Shown: positions 46,336-54,471 of the stretch, piece after piece
Layout: every line of letters starts with the position of its first letter
Numbering within the stretch: position 1 is the stretch's first letter
Source: JBGLNJ01 sp041300525
GTDB taxonomy: Bacteria > Chloroflexota > Anaerolineae > Fen-1058
DNA: 64,000 nt
Assembly: GCA_041300525.1 (NCBI GenBank)
Contig: JBGLNJ010000001.1
Coordinates: 3,348,001 to 3,412,000, forward strand
Direction: 5' to 3'
Notes under the pieces: model-generated
The model's input: the letters and a program-made list of their open reading frames with translations, nothing else
What the model was told of the DNA's origin: nothing
The model's database searches: none
Position numbers and translations under genes: made by a program

Positions 46336-47646
46336 TCACCCCTCGCTCAATCTTCGCTCCATCAACCAGACCAGCACACCCGACTCGACCGTAAACCCGA
46401 TGGCATTGCCCAACGCCAACCCGCCATAGCTCAGCGGGCGCATCAAGATCAGGCTGGCGGTCACAGCAATCACCATCGCGACGGCGGCGACGGCGAGCGG
46501 CGTGCGCGTGTCCTGCTGCGCGTAAAACGTGCGCGCGGCCACTTCGAGCGCGGAATGGCCCACCAGCCCCAGCGCGTAAAACTGCAAAGCATAGGCCACC
46601 ACATCGGCATTGCCCGCGCCAAAGAACAAACCGGACAGGGGGCGGCCCCAAATAATCAACACGATTGCCGCCGGAAAACTGAGCAGCAAGATAACCCCCA
46701 GCGCCTTGCGCATCGTCGCCCGCAACTCGACGCGCTGATGTTGCGCGGCCATCGCGCTCAACGTGGGAAACACGGCTATGCCGATGGCCGTGGCAATGAT
46801 CGTCTCCGGCATCTGCATCAAGCGCCAGGCCAACGCCAACCCGGTCACGCTGCCGGCGGGCAACCCCGAGGCCAGGCGCGTCGTGATGAGGGCGGTCAGT
46901 TGCACCACGCCCAACCCCAGGATACGCGGGCCGAGCAAAACCAACACGCGCCGCACGCCCGGATCGGCCAGCGAGATGCGCGGTGACCAACGCGCGCCGA
47001 ATCGAATCAGGCCCGGCGCCTGGATCAGCAAGTGCATCGACGCGCCGATCACCACACCCACCGCCAGGCCCATCACACCTAACGGGCGAGCCAGGAACAA
47101 TGCCCCGCCGATGATGCCCAGATTATACATCACCGGGGCCAGCGCCGGCAGCAGGAAATGCTGGTTCGCTTGCAAGGCGCTCATCACCAGGCCACTGACG
47201 GAAAAGATGGCGGTGGAAACCAGGATGAGGCGCATGAGGTTGGCGGTGAGCATTTGTTGGTCCGGGGCAAAACCGGGCGCGAGAAAGCGGCGCACCAGCC
47301 ACGGCGCGATCAACGCAGCCACGGCTGCCGCCGCCAGCGTGACGAGAAAGGCCACGTTGACGACGGACGAGGTCAACTTCCACGCGCCTTCGCGGTCGCC
47401 GGCCGTCAGGTAGCCGGTGAACACGGGGATGAACGCAGAGGCCAACGCTCCGCCCGCGATGAGGGTGAACAGCAAATCGGGCAGGCCGAATGCGGCATAG
47501 TAAGCATCCAGCTCGCGCCCCGCGCCGAACACACGCGCCACGATGAAATCGTCCACCACGCCGGCAAACTTGGCGGCAGCAAACCCGGCGGACACAATCA
47601 ACGCGGACAAGATCACGCGCCGGTCGGTGGAGGTCAAGAGCCTCAT
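46336..47646 (-). CDS. murJ: MurJ-like lipid II flippase (MATE/MVF family)
   Basis: 436 residues with roughly 12 hydrophobic segments, shorter than the roughly 510 of E. coli MurJ. AAKFAGVVDDFIVARVFGAG and RELDAYYAAFGLPDLLFTLI match the MurJ start (FGAGxxxDAYxxAFxxPD), with AGGALASAFIPVFTGYL next. SVTGLALAWRLMQMPETIIA and AIGIAVFPTLSAMAAQ follow, then the late ARTFYAQQDTRTPLAVAA. It would flip lipid II or another undecaprenyl-linked intermediate across the inner membrane. Its ATG overlaps the stop of the upstream histidine-kinase fragment (ATGA). Confidence 0.85.
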   Translation of the reverse strand: MRLLTSTDRRVILSALIVSAGFAAAKFAGVVDDFIVARVFGAGRELDAYYAAFGLPDLLFTLIAGGALASAFIPVFTGYLTAGDREGAWKLTSSVVNVAFLVTLAAAAVAALIAPWLVRRFLAPGFAPDQQMLTANLMRLILVSTAIFSVSGLVMSALQANQHFLLPALAPVMYNLGIIGGALFLARPLGVMGLAVGVVIGASMHLLIQAPGLIRFGARWSPRISLADPGVRRVLVLLGPRILGLGVVQLTALITTRLASGLPAGSVTGLALAWRLMQMPETIIATAIGIAVFPTLSAMAAQHQRVELRATMRKALGVILLLSFPAAIVLIIWGRPLSGLFFGAGNADVVAYALQFYALGLVGHSALEVAARTFYAQQDTRTPLAVAAVAMVIAVTASLILMRPLSYGGLALGNAIGFTVESGVLVWLMERRLSEG

Positions 47647-48500
47647 ACCGGCTGATGATCACTGGCGCAGGGCAGATCGAGCGTCACCACGACGCCCGGG
47701 CCGTCCGCGCGGTTCTGAATGCGGCACGACCCACCCGCTCCCCACACGATCGTCGCGACCAGCGGCAAGCCCAAGCCCATCCCCGCCACCTCACCCGTAA
47801 ACCATTTTTCGCCCTGGTAATATGGCGCCCACACGCGAGCCAGCAGCGCGGGAGAGAGCGTGATGCCGTCATCACGAATCTGGAGACTGATCTCACGTCC
47901 GGGGAGGCCGGACGGGTCGCGCTTGCGAGAGATCCGGACATCCACCGTGGGCGACCGCTGCGGATGGAATTTTCTTGCGTTCTCCAAGACCTCCCACAGA
48001 ATCATCTCGATAGAGCGCGGCGAGAGCGATACCCCGCCCTGGCCCGGTTCTGCTTCATGGGTCACCGTGATACGCTCCAATCCCAATTCGACGCCGACCC
48101 GGGTCACGAACGACTCGAGTTCAGACAGGCTGCACTCTCCACCGGACTCGAGCTCGCCGGAGACATCCAGGTATTGGAGAACGTCCTCGATGTCGCCGTG
48201 CAGGCGTCTCACATTTCTGAGCGTGATCGTGGAAAACTCGGCCATCTCGTCACGCGACAATTGCGTGGCATGACGCGCCATCAACTCCAGGCTGCCGATC
48301 ATGTTGGTCAGCGGCGTGCGCAGTTTGTGCCCCACCATGACTTGGAATGACCATGAATCGCGCTGTAGCGTCATCTGTGCCGTCACGTCACGCAGCCGGA
48401 TCAGCCGGCCAGCATCCTGCCCAGCGGGCAAATCGAGCGCCTCCACGTGCAGCCACAAGGCGCGCGACGCCGGCGACTCGGGCCGCACTAGGTAAAGCGC
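47643..48500 (-). CDS. Histidine kinase C-terminal part, 5'-truncated
   Basis: About 285 residues. LIRLRDVTAQMTLQRDSWSF is the end of a PAS/PAC domain. The H box is FQVMVGHKLRTPLTNMIGSL (H-K-L-R-T-P variant of HELRTP), N box ILWEVLENARKFHP, and G boxes IRDDGITLSPALLARVWAPY and GMGLGLPLVATIVWGAGG. Upstream of about 48505 the frame runs antisense through a tRNA-Cys gene, so the sensor domain is lost. The stop overlaps the murJ start, so in the intact locus the kinase and the flippase were co-translated. Confidence 0.8.
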   Translation of the reverse strand, partial: ALYLVRPESPASRALWLHVEALDLPAGQDAGRLIRLRDVTAQMTLQRDSWSFQVMVGHKLRTPLTNMIGSLELMARHATQLSRDEMAEFSTITLRNVRRLHGDIEDVLQYLDVSGELESGGECSLSELESFVTRVGVELGLERITVTHEAEPGQGGVSLSPRSIEMILWEVLENARKFHPQRSPTVDVRISRKRDPSGLPGREISLQIRDDGITLSPALLARVWAPYYQGEKWFTGEVAGMGLGLPLVATIVWGAGGSCRIQNRADGPGVVVTLDLPCASDHQPV

Positions 48501-48530
48501 AATGATGCCATGTCTTGATTCACCTGTTGA

Positions 48531-48601
<71 letters not shown>

Positions 48602-48708
48602 GTACGGCAATTAGTTTAGCACAAGACGTGCATTCTGGCAAGAGGAATCAATTCGCGTCTCACTACGGCGGCGCTTCCAATCGGCTTACCCCTTTCTTGG
48701 ACACGTTC

Positions 48709-50547
48709 TTAGCGCCGGAGATAATGTGGCACGTCAATGATCACGCGCTGAAAGCCAAAGCGCCGCCGGTTATACAGGAGGGCCGCCTTGATCAGCCAGG
48801 CTGTCTGGTTGTGCAGCAAGCCTTGCCACCATTTAGCCGGGATGAATTCGGGCAAGACCACGGCGGCGAGTTGCCCGTCATTGTTCTGCCGGTCGGTCTC
48901 GTCGAGAAAGTCCAGCAGCGGCCCGACGATAGACCGATACGGCGAGGGCAGAATCACCAGCGGCACATCCGGCCACCAATCGGCAAAATCCTTGCGGATA
49001 CGCTGCCCGGCGCCCGGCTCCAACTCGATGTACGCCGCCGTCACCCCCCTGGCGATAGATTGGGCATAGGTGATGGCATCCACAGTCCCCCGATGGACGC
49101 CGGAGATGGGAACGACCACGCGCGGCGGCGGAAACGGCTTGAGACTGGGCGGCAGCCCGCGCAGCGATAGTTGCCGGCCGACCTCTCGAAAGTGGGCCCG
49201 GATCTTTAAAAATCCGGCTACCATCGCCGGGATGACCAGGATTGTGATCCAGGCGCCCTCAGCGAACTTGCTGACGCCGATGATGAGGACAGCCGCTCCC
49301 GTTGCCACGGATCCCACGCCATTGATGATAGCTTTCAGCCACCAACCGCTCCCTCGCTCTCGCCACCAGTGAACCACCATGCCGGCCTGCGAAAGCGTAA
49401 AGGCCAGGAATACGCCCACGGCGAACAAGGGCACCAGCGCGTGAGCATTGCCGCCGAACACGACGATCAACGCGCTGGTGGCAACGGCCAGGACGAGGAT
49501 GCCATTGGCAAACACCAGCCGATCGCCCAGGTTAGAGAATGGGCTGGGCAAGAAGCCATCTTTGGACAGGAGCGCTGTTACGCGAGGAAAGCCGGCAAAA
49601 CTGGTGTTGGCTGCTACTGCCAGGATGAGCATGGTGGATGCCTGGATCAGCAAATAGACCGGCCCGTTGCCGAGCAGCCGCCGCGCCAGCGCCGAAAGAA
49701 TCGTCTCCTGCGGCCCGGCGACGACGGCCAGGTATTGCGTCAGCCCGATGCTGCCCAGGAACAGGACGCCCATCAACACGGCCATGACCAGCAGCGTCCG
49801 CCGGGCGTTCCTGGATTCGGGCGGCTGAAAGGCCGGCACGCCGTTGCTGATCGCCTCAATTCCCGTCATCGCCGTGCAACCGGCGGCAAAGGCGTGCAGC
49901 GCGAGAAAAGTCGTCAGCGGTTGTGCGGCAGGTGGGGCGTTAGCGACGAGCGACCCCGGCCCATCCAACACAGCACGCACTGCGCCATAGGCCAGCATGG
50001 GCAGGTACGTGAACAGGAACAGGTAAACCGGAATTGCCATCAGCGTGCCGGTTTCCTTCAGACCCCGCAGATTGATCAGCGTGATGACGCCCAACAGCGC
50101 CAGCGCCAGCTCGACTCGGTGAGGCCACAACACCGGGAACGCCGAAGCAATCGCCGCGACCCCCGCCGTCAAGCTTACGGCTGCGGTGAGCAAATAGCCT
50201 ATCAGCAGCGCGGCGCCTGCGACCAGTCCCGGCCCCGTCCCCAGGTTCGAGCGGGCGACAATCCACGACCCGCCGCCGGAGGGGTAGGCGAGAATGGTCT
50301 GAGCATAAGACAACGCGACGATGACCAGCAGTCCCACAATCGCCAAACCGATGGGCCAGGCGAGGGTCAGCCCGGCGCTCCCGGCGATCACCAGCCCCAG
50401 AAAGATTTCTTCGTTGGCATAGGCGATGGACGAGAGCGCATCCGGCGAAAAGGCAGCCAGGGCGCGTATCTTGTCCAATCGTGTTTCTCCCAGTTGCTGA
50501 GTGGGTAAAGGAGGACCGATCAAGAGGTCTTTGAGTGAAGTGGACAT
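48709..50547 (-). CDS. KimA-like APC-family potassium transporter
   Basis: 612 residues, like B. subtilis KimA (607). ALAAFSPDALSSIAYANEEI, LAYPSGGGSWIVARSNLGTG and VSLTAGVAAIASAFP are the characteristic segments; about 12 membrane helices follow (LFLGSIGLTQYLAVVAGPQE, then SFAGFPRVTALLSKDGFLPS). The last 150 residues are a soluble alpha/beta domain (VVVPISGVHRGTVDAITYAQ) resembling the USP-like C-terminal domain. KimA is a proton/K+ symporter controlled by c-di-AMP; amino-acid transport is the alternative for APC relatives. It has a hairpin leader and follows the CAP lipoprotein gene by 94 bases. Confidence 0.75.
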   Translation of the reverse strand: MSTSLKDLLIGPPLPTQQLGETRLDKIRALAAFSPDALSSIAYANEEIFLGLVIAGSAGLTLAWPIGLAIVGLLVIVALSYAQTILAYPSGGGSWIVARSNLGTGPGLVAGAALLIGYLLTAAVSLTAGVAAIASAFPVLWPHRVELALALLGVITLINLRGLKETGTLMAIPVYLFLFTYLPMLAYGAVRAVLDGPGSLVANAPPAAQPLTTFLALHAFAAGCTAMTGIEAISNGVPAFQPPESRNARRTLLVMAVLMGVLFLGSIGLTQYLAVVAGPQETILSALARRLLGNGPVYLLIQASTMLILAVAANTSFAGFPRVTALLSKDGFLPSPFSNLGDRLVFANGILVLAVATSALIVVFGGNAHALVPLFAVGVFLAFTLSQAGMVVHWWRERGSGWWLKAIINGVGSVATGAAVLIIGVSKFAEGAWITILVIPAMVAGFLKIRAHFREVGRQLSLRGLPPSLKPFPPPRVVVPISGVHRGTVDAITYAQSIARGVTAAYIELEPGAGQRIRKDFADWWPDVPLVILPSPYRSIVGPLLDFLDETDRQNNDGQLAAVVLPEFIPAKWWQGLLHNQTAWLIKAALLYNRRRFGFQRVIIDVPHYLRR

Positions 50548-50567
50548 GCTAACATCTCATTGTTTCT

Positions 50568-50625
50568 GACCGCCGACCGCCATAGATGAAAAACTATGGT
50601 GAGCGACCTACGTCGGTCAACGGTC
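50568..50625 (-). repeat. Long hairpin in the leader of the KimA-like gene
   Basis: GACCGCCGACCGCCATAG (50568-50585) faces CTATGGTGAGCGACCTACGT then CGGTCAACGGTC (50594-50625). The CCATAG/CTATGG tip is perfect and the outer GACCG/CGGTC pairs repeat. It may end the upstream CAP gene or act in the leader. The motif does not look like the known c-di-AMP (ydaO) riboswitch and is too short. Confidence 0.5.
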
Positions 50626-50641
50626 TGCAATCGCAGTTGTT

Positions 50642-51712
50642 TCAGCGGCTTCCAAAATCGGCGATGAAATAGTAGCCGTTCCCGGCGGGAGTGATCCCGA
50701 TGCCGACCTGGGTGTAGCGCGTGTGGAGCAGATTCTTGCGGTGCGGGTCGTTGGGCGGCGTTTCGTCGTACCACCACTCGACGGCCTTGGCCGGATCGAA
50801 TGCCTGCACCCAGTTTTCGCCCCACGCCGTCGGGTTGTACCCGGCGCGGATTTCTCGCGTTTTCGTGTCTGCGCCGTCGGAGCCGATGTGCCCGCACCAA
50901 CCTCGTTTTGTGCAATCGGTGGCGTGCGCCTGGGCCGCTCGCGCAAGCTCCGGCGCGATAGAGTATGGCGGCAAGCCGTGAGCCGCGCGCTTTTGATTGA
51001 TCAGCGCGACGACCGTCCCCGGCCAGGCGGCGATGTCGGATGGAATCGTGACCGGGACGGGCGTCGGCGCTGCCACGGTCGGTGTGGGAGGACGTGGCGA
51101 GGGATTGGCCAGTGGAGAGACGAGCGCGCGCTGAACGGCAGTCGTTGGCGTTGGCTTGGGCGTGGATGTGGGCGGCAGGGCGGCCACCTGCAGCGAATCT
51201 AGCGGGATGACGATGGGCTGGCCTACGTGGATTTGTCCCGGATCGGCCATGGAGTTGACGCGCAGAATGTCACTCGCCGTCCGGCCGAACGTTTGCGCGA
51301 TACCGCTCACCGTCTCGCCACGTTGGACGGTGTGGACGATCCAATACGGCAATTCGCCATCCCATTGCGGGCGGGTCGGAATCGCAAGCGTCTGGCCGGC
51401 GCGGAGCAGGTCGCTTTCGCCCAGGTCGTTGGCGAGCTGGATGCTCGCCATTGAAACATGCTGGAGCAACGCAATGCCCAGCAGCGTATCGCCGGGACGG
51501 ACGGTGTATTGAATCTTAGCCAACCCTGCCGTTGGCGAGGGCGGCGCAGCGGTAAGCGTTGCGGCTGGTTTGGCGGTCGTGGCGTTGACGGTGGGTGTGA
51601 GCGTGCTGACCGGCCGGCTCGTCGGTGTGAGGGTCTTTGGCTGCGGACTGGCACAAGCCGCCAACACCAGGGTCAGCGCGATGAAGCGCGCGAGAGGTTG
51701 GAAAGCGGTCAT
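50642..51712 (-). CDS. Lipoprotein with two LysM domains and a CAP (SCP/PR1) domain
   Basis: 356 residues. The signal peptide FIALTLVLAACAS has a lipobox (LAAC). A Thr/Pro-rich spacer follows, then LysM 1 (YTVRPGDTLLGIALLQHVSM near 70) and LysM 2 (HTVQRGETVSGIAQTFGRTA near 127), which bind peptidoglycan. A second Pro-rich spacer leads to a CAP domain from about 235: ALINQKRAAHGLPPYSIAPE, RGWCGHIGSDG, GENWVQAFDPAKAVEWWYDE, HTRYTQVGIGITPAGNGYYF. The conserved His/Glu/His set of CAP proteins is visible. Envelope-associated; enzymatic role uncertain. Confidence 0.85.
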   Translation of the reverse strand: MTAFQPLARFIALTLVLAACASPQPKTLTPTSRPVSTLTPTVNATTAKPAATLTAAPPSPTAGLAKIQYTVRPGDTLLGIALLQHVSMASIQLANDLGESDLLRAGQTLAIPTRPQWDGELPYWIVHTVQRGETVSGIAQTFGRTASDILRVNSMADPGQIHVGQPIVIPLDSLQVAALPPTSTPKPTPTTAVQRALVSPLANPSPRPPTPTVAAPTPVPVTIPSDIAAWPGTVVALINQKRAAHGLPPYSIAPELARAAQAHATDCTKRGWCGHIGSDGADTKTREIRAGYNPTAWGENWVQAFDPAKAVEWWYDETPPNDPHRKNLLHTRYTQVGIGITPAGNGYYFIADFGSR

Positions 51713-51763
51713 TTCGCTCGGCTAACAACACGCCTCCGAGGAGCAGAGGCAAAAGTGAGAACA

Positions 51764-51835
51764 TACCCCTGGAGCGAGTCGAACGCTCGTCTGAGGCTCC
51801 GGAGGCCTCCGCTCTATCCGCTGAGCTACAGGGGC
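51764..51835 (-). tRNA. tRNA-Arg (CCG)
   Basis: Minus strand: acceptor GCCCCTG pairs with CAGGGGT, discriminator A. D arm GCTC-AGCGGATA-GAGC, anticodon arm GAGGC-CTCCGGA-GCCTC with anticodon CCG, T arm GAGCG-TTCGACT-CGCTC. CCA is not encoded. It stands alone between the LysM-CAP gene and the DUF7718 gene. Confidence 0.93.
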
Positions 51836-51993
51836 AAGCAAATCTAGTTTACCACATCGGACTGGATTCCGCAAAGGGATACGTAATCTGGTGATTGCCA
51901 CATCTTTCAGGCGACACGCGAAGCGGCGCTGTCGCCCACCGTCCGCGAACTACGGACGAGCTGACTGGTGGGTGACTACCCGTTGTCCAACAG

Positions 51994-52022
51994 TTGACTT
52001 GAGGAAATCGCTGTGATAGAAT
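51994..52022 (+). promoter_or_regulatory. Strong sigma-70 type promoter for the DUF7718-DUF5647 pair
   Basis: TTGACT (51994-51999), 17-base spacer, TAGAAT (52017-52022), 25 bases before the ATG at 52047. The best consensus match in the window. Confidence 0.7.
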
Positions 52023-52046
52023 CCCAGACGAGAGGGCGATCCAACA

Positions 52047-52373
52047 ATGACCGTAACGCAATTTGTCGCGCCACTGCAAGGTAGTTTTACGAATCGCTAC
52101 AGGCACTATCACGTCTTGGAAAAAGGCGCGGTCACAGCGTTTACGATTCAGTACGAAGCAGAGATTGATGGAGAATGGCGGGCAATCGTTCGGTACGACA
52201 CGGCGCACGGTCGCCCGCATAAAGATATACTGCACCCCGATGGCACAGAGACGAAAGAGGAATTTCCATACTATACTCATCTCGAAGTGTTGACGCTTGG
52301 GCAAAATGACATTCGCAAAAATTGGAAGCAATACCGCGCGTGGTACGAGAAGGAAATGAGGACACGCAAATGA
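52047..52373 (+). CDS. DUF7718-like small protein (possible toxin partner)
   Basis: 108 residues. YRHYHVLEKGAVTAFTIQYE, then IDGEWRAIVRYDTAHGRPHK and DILHPDGTETKEEFPYYTHL, fit the small DUF7718 family (conserved RYD..HG..H.D.L...G). AGAGGG lies ten bases before the ATG, and a strong promoter precedes it. The stop overlaps the ATG of a DUF5647 protein (ATGA). The arrangement, size and private promoter resemble a type II toxin-antitoxin or similar two-gene module; no activity is known to me. Confidence 0.6.
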   Translation: MTVTQFVAPLQGSFTNRYRHYHVLEKGAVTAFTIQYEAEIDGEWRAIVRYDTAHGRPHKDILHPDGTETKEEFPYYTHLEVLTLGQNDIRKNWKQYRAWYEKEMRTRK

Positions 52374-52663
52374 ACAGTCTGTTTGAAGAAAAATACGACG
52401 AACTGTTTACAGAGTTCAATCGGTACGTGGTCGAGCATCCCGAATTTGCCAAGCGCATTCCGCGCGATGCGCTCGTGGTGCTTTTGGACAAGCGCGATCC
52501 CGTGTTCAACCGCGAGAATTTGCGCCGCGTCAAAAGCTATCTCAAGCACGACGACCACCCTCATCGTCCCGTCGTGTATGTTCAGGTTGGGCGGCTTGCG
52601 CCCGCCAAATCGCGTCTGCGGAATCTCCGCCTGATGATGCACGCGCCAGAGTATGCGGTATAG
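52370..52663 (+). CDS. DUF5647 family protein
   Basis: 97 residues from the ATG at 52370 inside the previous stop. LFTEFNRYVVEHPEFAKRIP, then RDALVVLLDKRDPVFNREN, and VVYVQVGRLAPAKSRLRNLR match DUF5647 (EFxRYxxEHPEFAxxIPxxA, VxLxxxDPxxxxEN). The family often sits beside DUF7718 or other short genes and is a plausible antitoxin-type partner. Transcription probably ends at the hairpin at 52692-52736. Confidence 0.6.
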   Translation: MNSLFEEKYDELFTEFNRYVVEHPEFAKRIPRDALVVLLDKRDPVFNRENLRRVKSYLKHDDHPHRPVVYVQVGRLAPAKSRLRNLRLMMHAPEYAV

Positions 52664-52691
52664 CCACCAGTGTTCGCCGCAACGCCAATGG

Positions 52692-52736
52692 AGACCCGAC
52701 GGACTTTCGCCGAGGGCGAGCCGGTCGGGTCTTTTT
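52692..52736 (+). terminator. Intrinsic terminator after the DUF5647 gene
   Basis: AGACCCGAC (52692-52700) and GTCGGGTCT (52724-52732) form a perfect 9-bp stem, followed by TTTTT (52732-52736). It lies 28 bases after the gene and 26 bases before the threonine dehydratase start. Confidence 0.8.
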
Positions 52737-52761
52737 CTACACTGTCGAGTCGAGGTTAGCC

Positions 52762-53472
52762 ATGACAATCGAAACCGTCACCTTCTCCGACGTTCAATCC
52801 GCCGTCGAGCGATTGGCAGGGCAAGCGCACCGCACGCCCGTCGTCACCTCGCGCACGTTCGACCAGGTTGCCGGGTGCCGGGTATTCTTCAAGTGCGAAA
52901 ACTTGCAGCGCGCGGGCGCGTTCAAGTTTCGCGGCGCGTACAATGCGCTTTCGCAGTTGACGCCGGAACAGCGCCGGCGCGGCGTGGTGGCGTTCTCGTC
53001 CGGCAACCACGCCCAAGGGCTGGCGTTGGCCGCCAAGGTGCTGGGCATCCCGGCGACCGTCGTCATGCCGTCGGACGCGCCGCAGATCAAGACGGAGGCG
53101 ACGCGCGGCTATGGCGCAGAGATCGTGCTCTACGAGCGGCTGACGGGCGACCGCGAAGCCATCGCGCGTCAACTCGCCGACGAGCGCGGCTTGACCGTCA
53201 TCCCGCCGTTCGACCATCCGCACATCATCGCCGGGCAGGGCACGGCGGCGCTGGAGCTTTTCCAGGACGTGCCCGACCTCGACGTGCTGATCACGCCGGT
53301 GGGCGGCGGCGGGCTGATTTCAGGCTGCGCCACAGCGGCCAAGGCGATGCGTCCCGGCGTGCGCGTCATGGGTGTGGAGACCGAACCGGCCAACGATGCC
53401 TGGCAATCGCTGCGTAGGACAAATTGCCAATTTGTCCTACAGTTGGGCAGACACCACGGCGATTCCCAATGA
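52762..53472 (+). CDS. Threonine dehydratase / serine racemase-like PLP enzyme, 3'-truncated
   Basis: The first 217 residues are normal fold-type II: AHRTPVVTSRTFDQVAGCRV, the PLP lysine in GAFKFRGAYNALSQL (K54), VAFSSGNHAQGLALAAKVLG, and the phosphate loop TPVGGGGLISGC near 177. After GVETEPANDAWQSL the frame enters a palindrome at 53414 and gains 19 unrelated residues before a TGA at 53470-53472. The C-terminal third of the catalytic domain is missing, so it is probably inactive. Intact enzymes deaminate threonine or serine or racemise serine. Confidence 0.8.
   Translation: MTIETVTFSDVQSAVERLAGQAHRTPVVTSRTFDQVAGCRVFFKCENLQRAGAFKFRGAYNALSQLTPEQRRRGVVAFSSGNHAQGLALAAKVLGIPATVVMPSDAPQIKTEATRGYGAEIVLYERLTGDREAIARQLADERGLTVIPPFDHPHIIAGQGTAALELFQDVPDLDVLITPVGGGGLISGCATAAKAMRPGVRVMGVETEPANDAWQSLRRTNCQFVLQLGRHHGDSQ
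53414..53440. repeat. Perfect 13-bp palindrome GTAGGACAAATTG-C-CAATTTGTCCTAC
   Basis: Arms 53414-53426 and 53428-53440 with a one-base centre. It begins exactly where homology in the threonine dehydratase gene stops. Confidence 0.75.
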
Positions 53473-53700
53473 GCCACAATTGTGAATCTATATTTCCGGC
53501 AATTCTGCCTGAACCGGTACCAGGTTTCTGCCGCAGCGTGCTATACAAACGGGAAAAATCTAGCTGCCCCTTGCGTGAACATGGCGACATTCCTGCCCCT
53601 CGGCTATTGAGCGAGTTTTGCGTCTGGTAGGATGCCCAGAAAAGTTGTATCACCTCAATAATCCGGCGTTGCGCCTTGCTGCAAGGACGCAACGCGAAAG

Positions 53701-53759
53701 AACCTTGCGAAGGTCTAGTCCGAGTTCGCTGCGTAATGAGCGGAAATCTTCGCAAGGTT
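53701..53759. repeat. Inverted repeat AACCTTGCGAAG ... CTTCGCAAGGTT
   Basis: Perfect 12-bp arms (53701-53712, 53748-53759). Same family as the hairpin at 11329-11364. Confidence 0.7.
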
Positions 53760-53960
53760 CAAATCCCTCCACTTTTTGAGAGGATACGAACAAGTTCCGG
53801 GATCGTGCTGCGCTCCGTGTTCTTGGCTCGCCCGGCTGCCCAATATGACTCTGTGAAAAGCTTTCTTACCGGGACACTGAGAACGTAGAGGAATTCGAAA
53901 GCAGGACTCGGCATCCTCTGGTGAAAAAGTCCTAACACTATCCGGCTGACACTCTCCATT

Positions 53961-54085
53961 TGTCACGCTGAACGAAGCAAAACATCTCGTCCACACAAGG
54001 CCGATGCCCTTCGCATGAGGTGAAGCCGAAGTGATTTTGCTCACACCTGACTCGCCGCATTGCGGGCGCGTCAGGCGGAGTGACA
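53961..54085. repeat. TGTCACGCTGAACGAAGC ... GCGGAGTGACA dispersed repeat
   Basis: TGTCACGCTGAACGAAGCAA at one end and GCGGAGTGACA at the other, roughly inverted. It resembles the widely scattered TGTCATGCTGAGCGAAGC repeats of many bacterial genomes. Confidence 0.55.
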
Positions 54086-54149
54086 ACCAACGGAAGACCT
54101 TCGCCCATGAATGCCGTGATGCAAATACTCGCCTGCTGCGCCCATAGAA

Positions 54150-54307
54150 TTGCTCTGCAACAATTGCGTCAACCGCGAGATTCTTTGCTCCGGTTTTCTT
54201 CCGCGACGCGAAGCGCGCAAATCTGCGCGAATAGGAAGATTAGCAAAGATTCGCGCGCTTCGCGTCGCGGACAAAATTTCGTTGCGGCAAGTAGCCGCGC
54301 TATTCGA
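54150..54307. repeat. Structured ~150-bp element, copy A
   Basis: Starts with CAACAATTGCG and CCGCGAGATT, carries a long hairpin (CCGCGACGCGAAGCGCGC facing GCGCGCTTCGCGTCGCGG) and ends in GCCGCGCTAT. Copy B at 55823-55970 has the same order of parts with sequence differences. Confidence 0.6.
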
Positions 54308-54376
54308 CCTGGAGACACAACCTGTCACACGGATTTCTCTGGTGGCGTTGTGGGCCAATCAAATTGGCAAGTATTC

Positions 54377-54471
54377 CGTCATTGCGAAAAAGAGCAAAGT
54401 AATCTCTGTCTGGCAGGATGAGATTGCTTCGTCGCTTCGACCAAAGCCGAAACGCCTTTGCCCGCAGTGAC
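54377..54471. repeat. CGTCATTGCGA ... GATTGCTTCGTCGCTTCG ... GCAGTGACA repeat
   Basis: The order CGTCATTGCGA, AAAGTAATCTC, GAGATTGCTTCGTCGCTTCG and GCAGTGACA matches the common 'cgtcattgcgagcgaag' palindromic repeat of many genomes. Confidence 0.6.

Noticed and set aside
45325..46986. Plus-strand frame of 553 codons
   Set aside because: Antisense to the GNAT and murJ genes, with low-complexity Arg/His/Gln composition and no recognisable motif.
50548..50641. Possible c-di-AMP (ydaO) riboswitch before the KimA-like gene
   Set aside because: Only 94 bases are available and the sequence is a simple palindrome without the conserved ydaO pattern.
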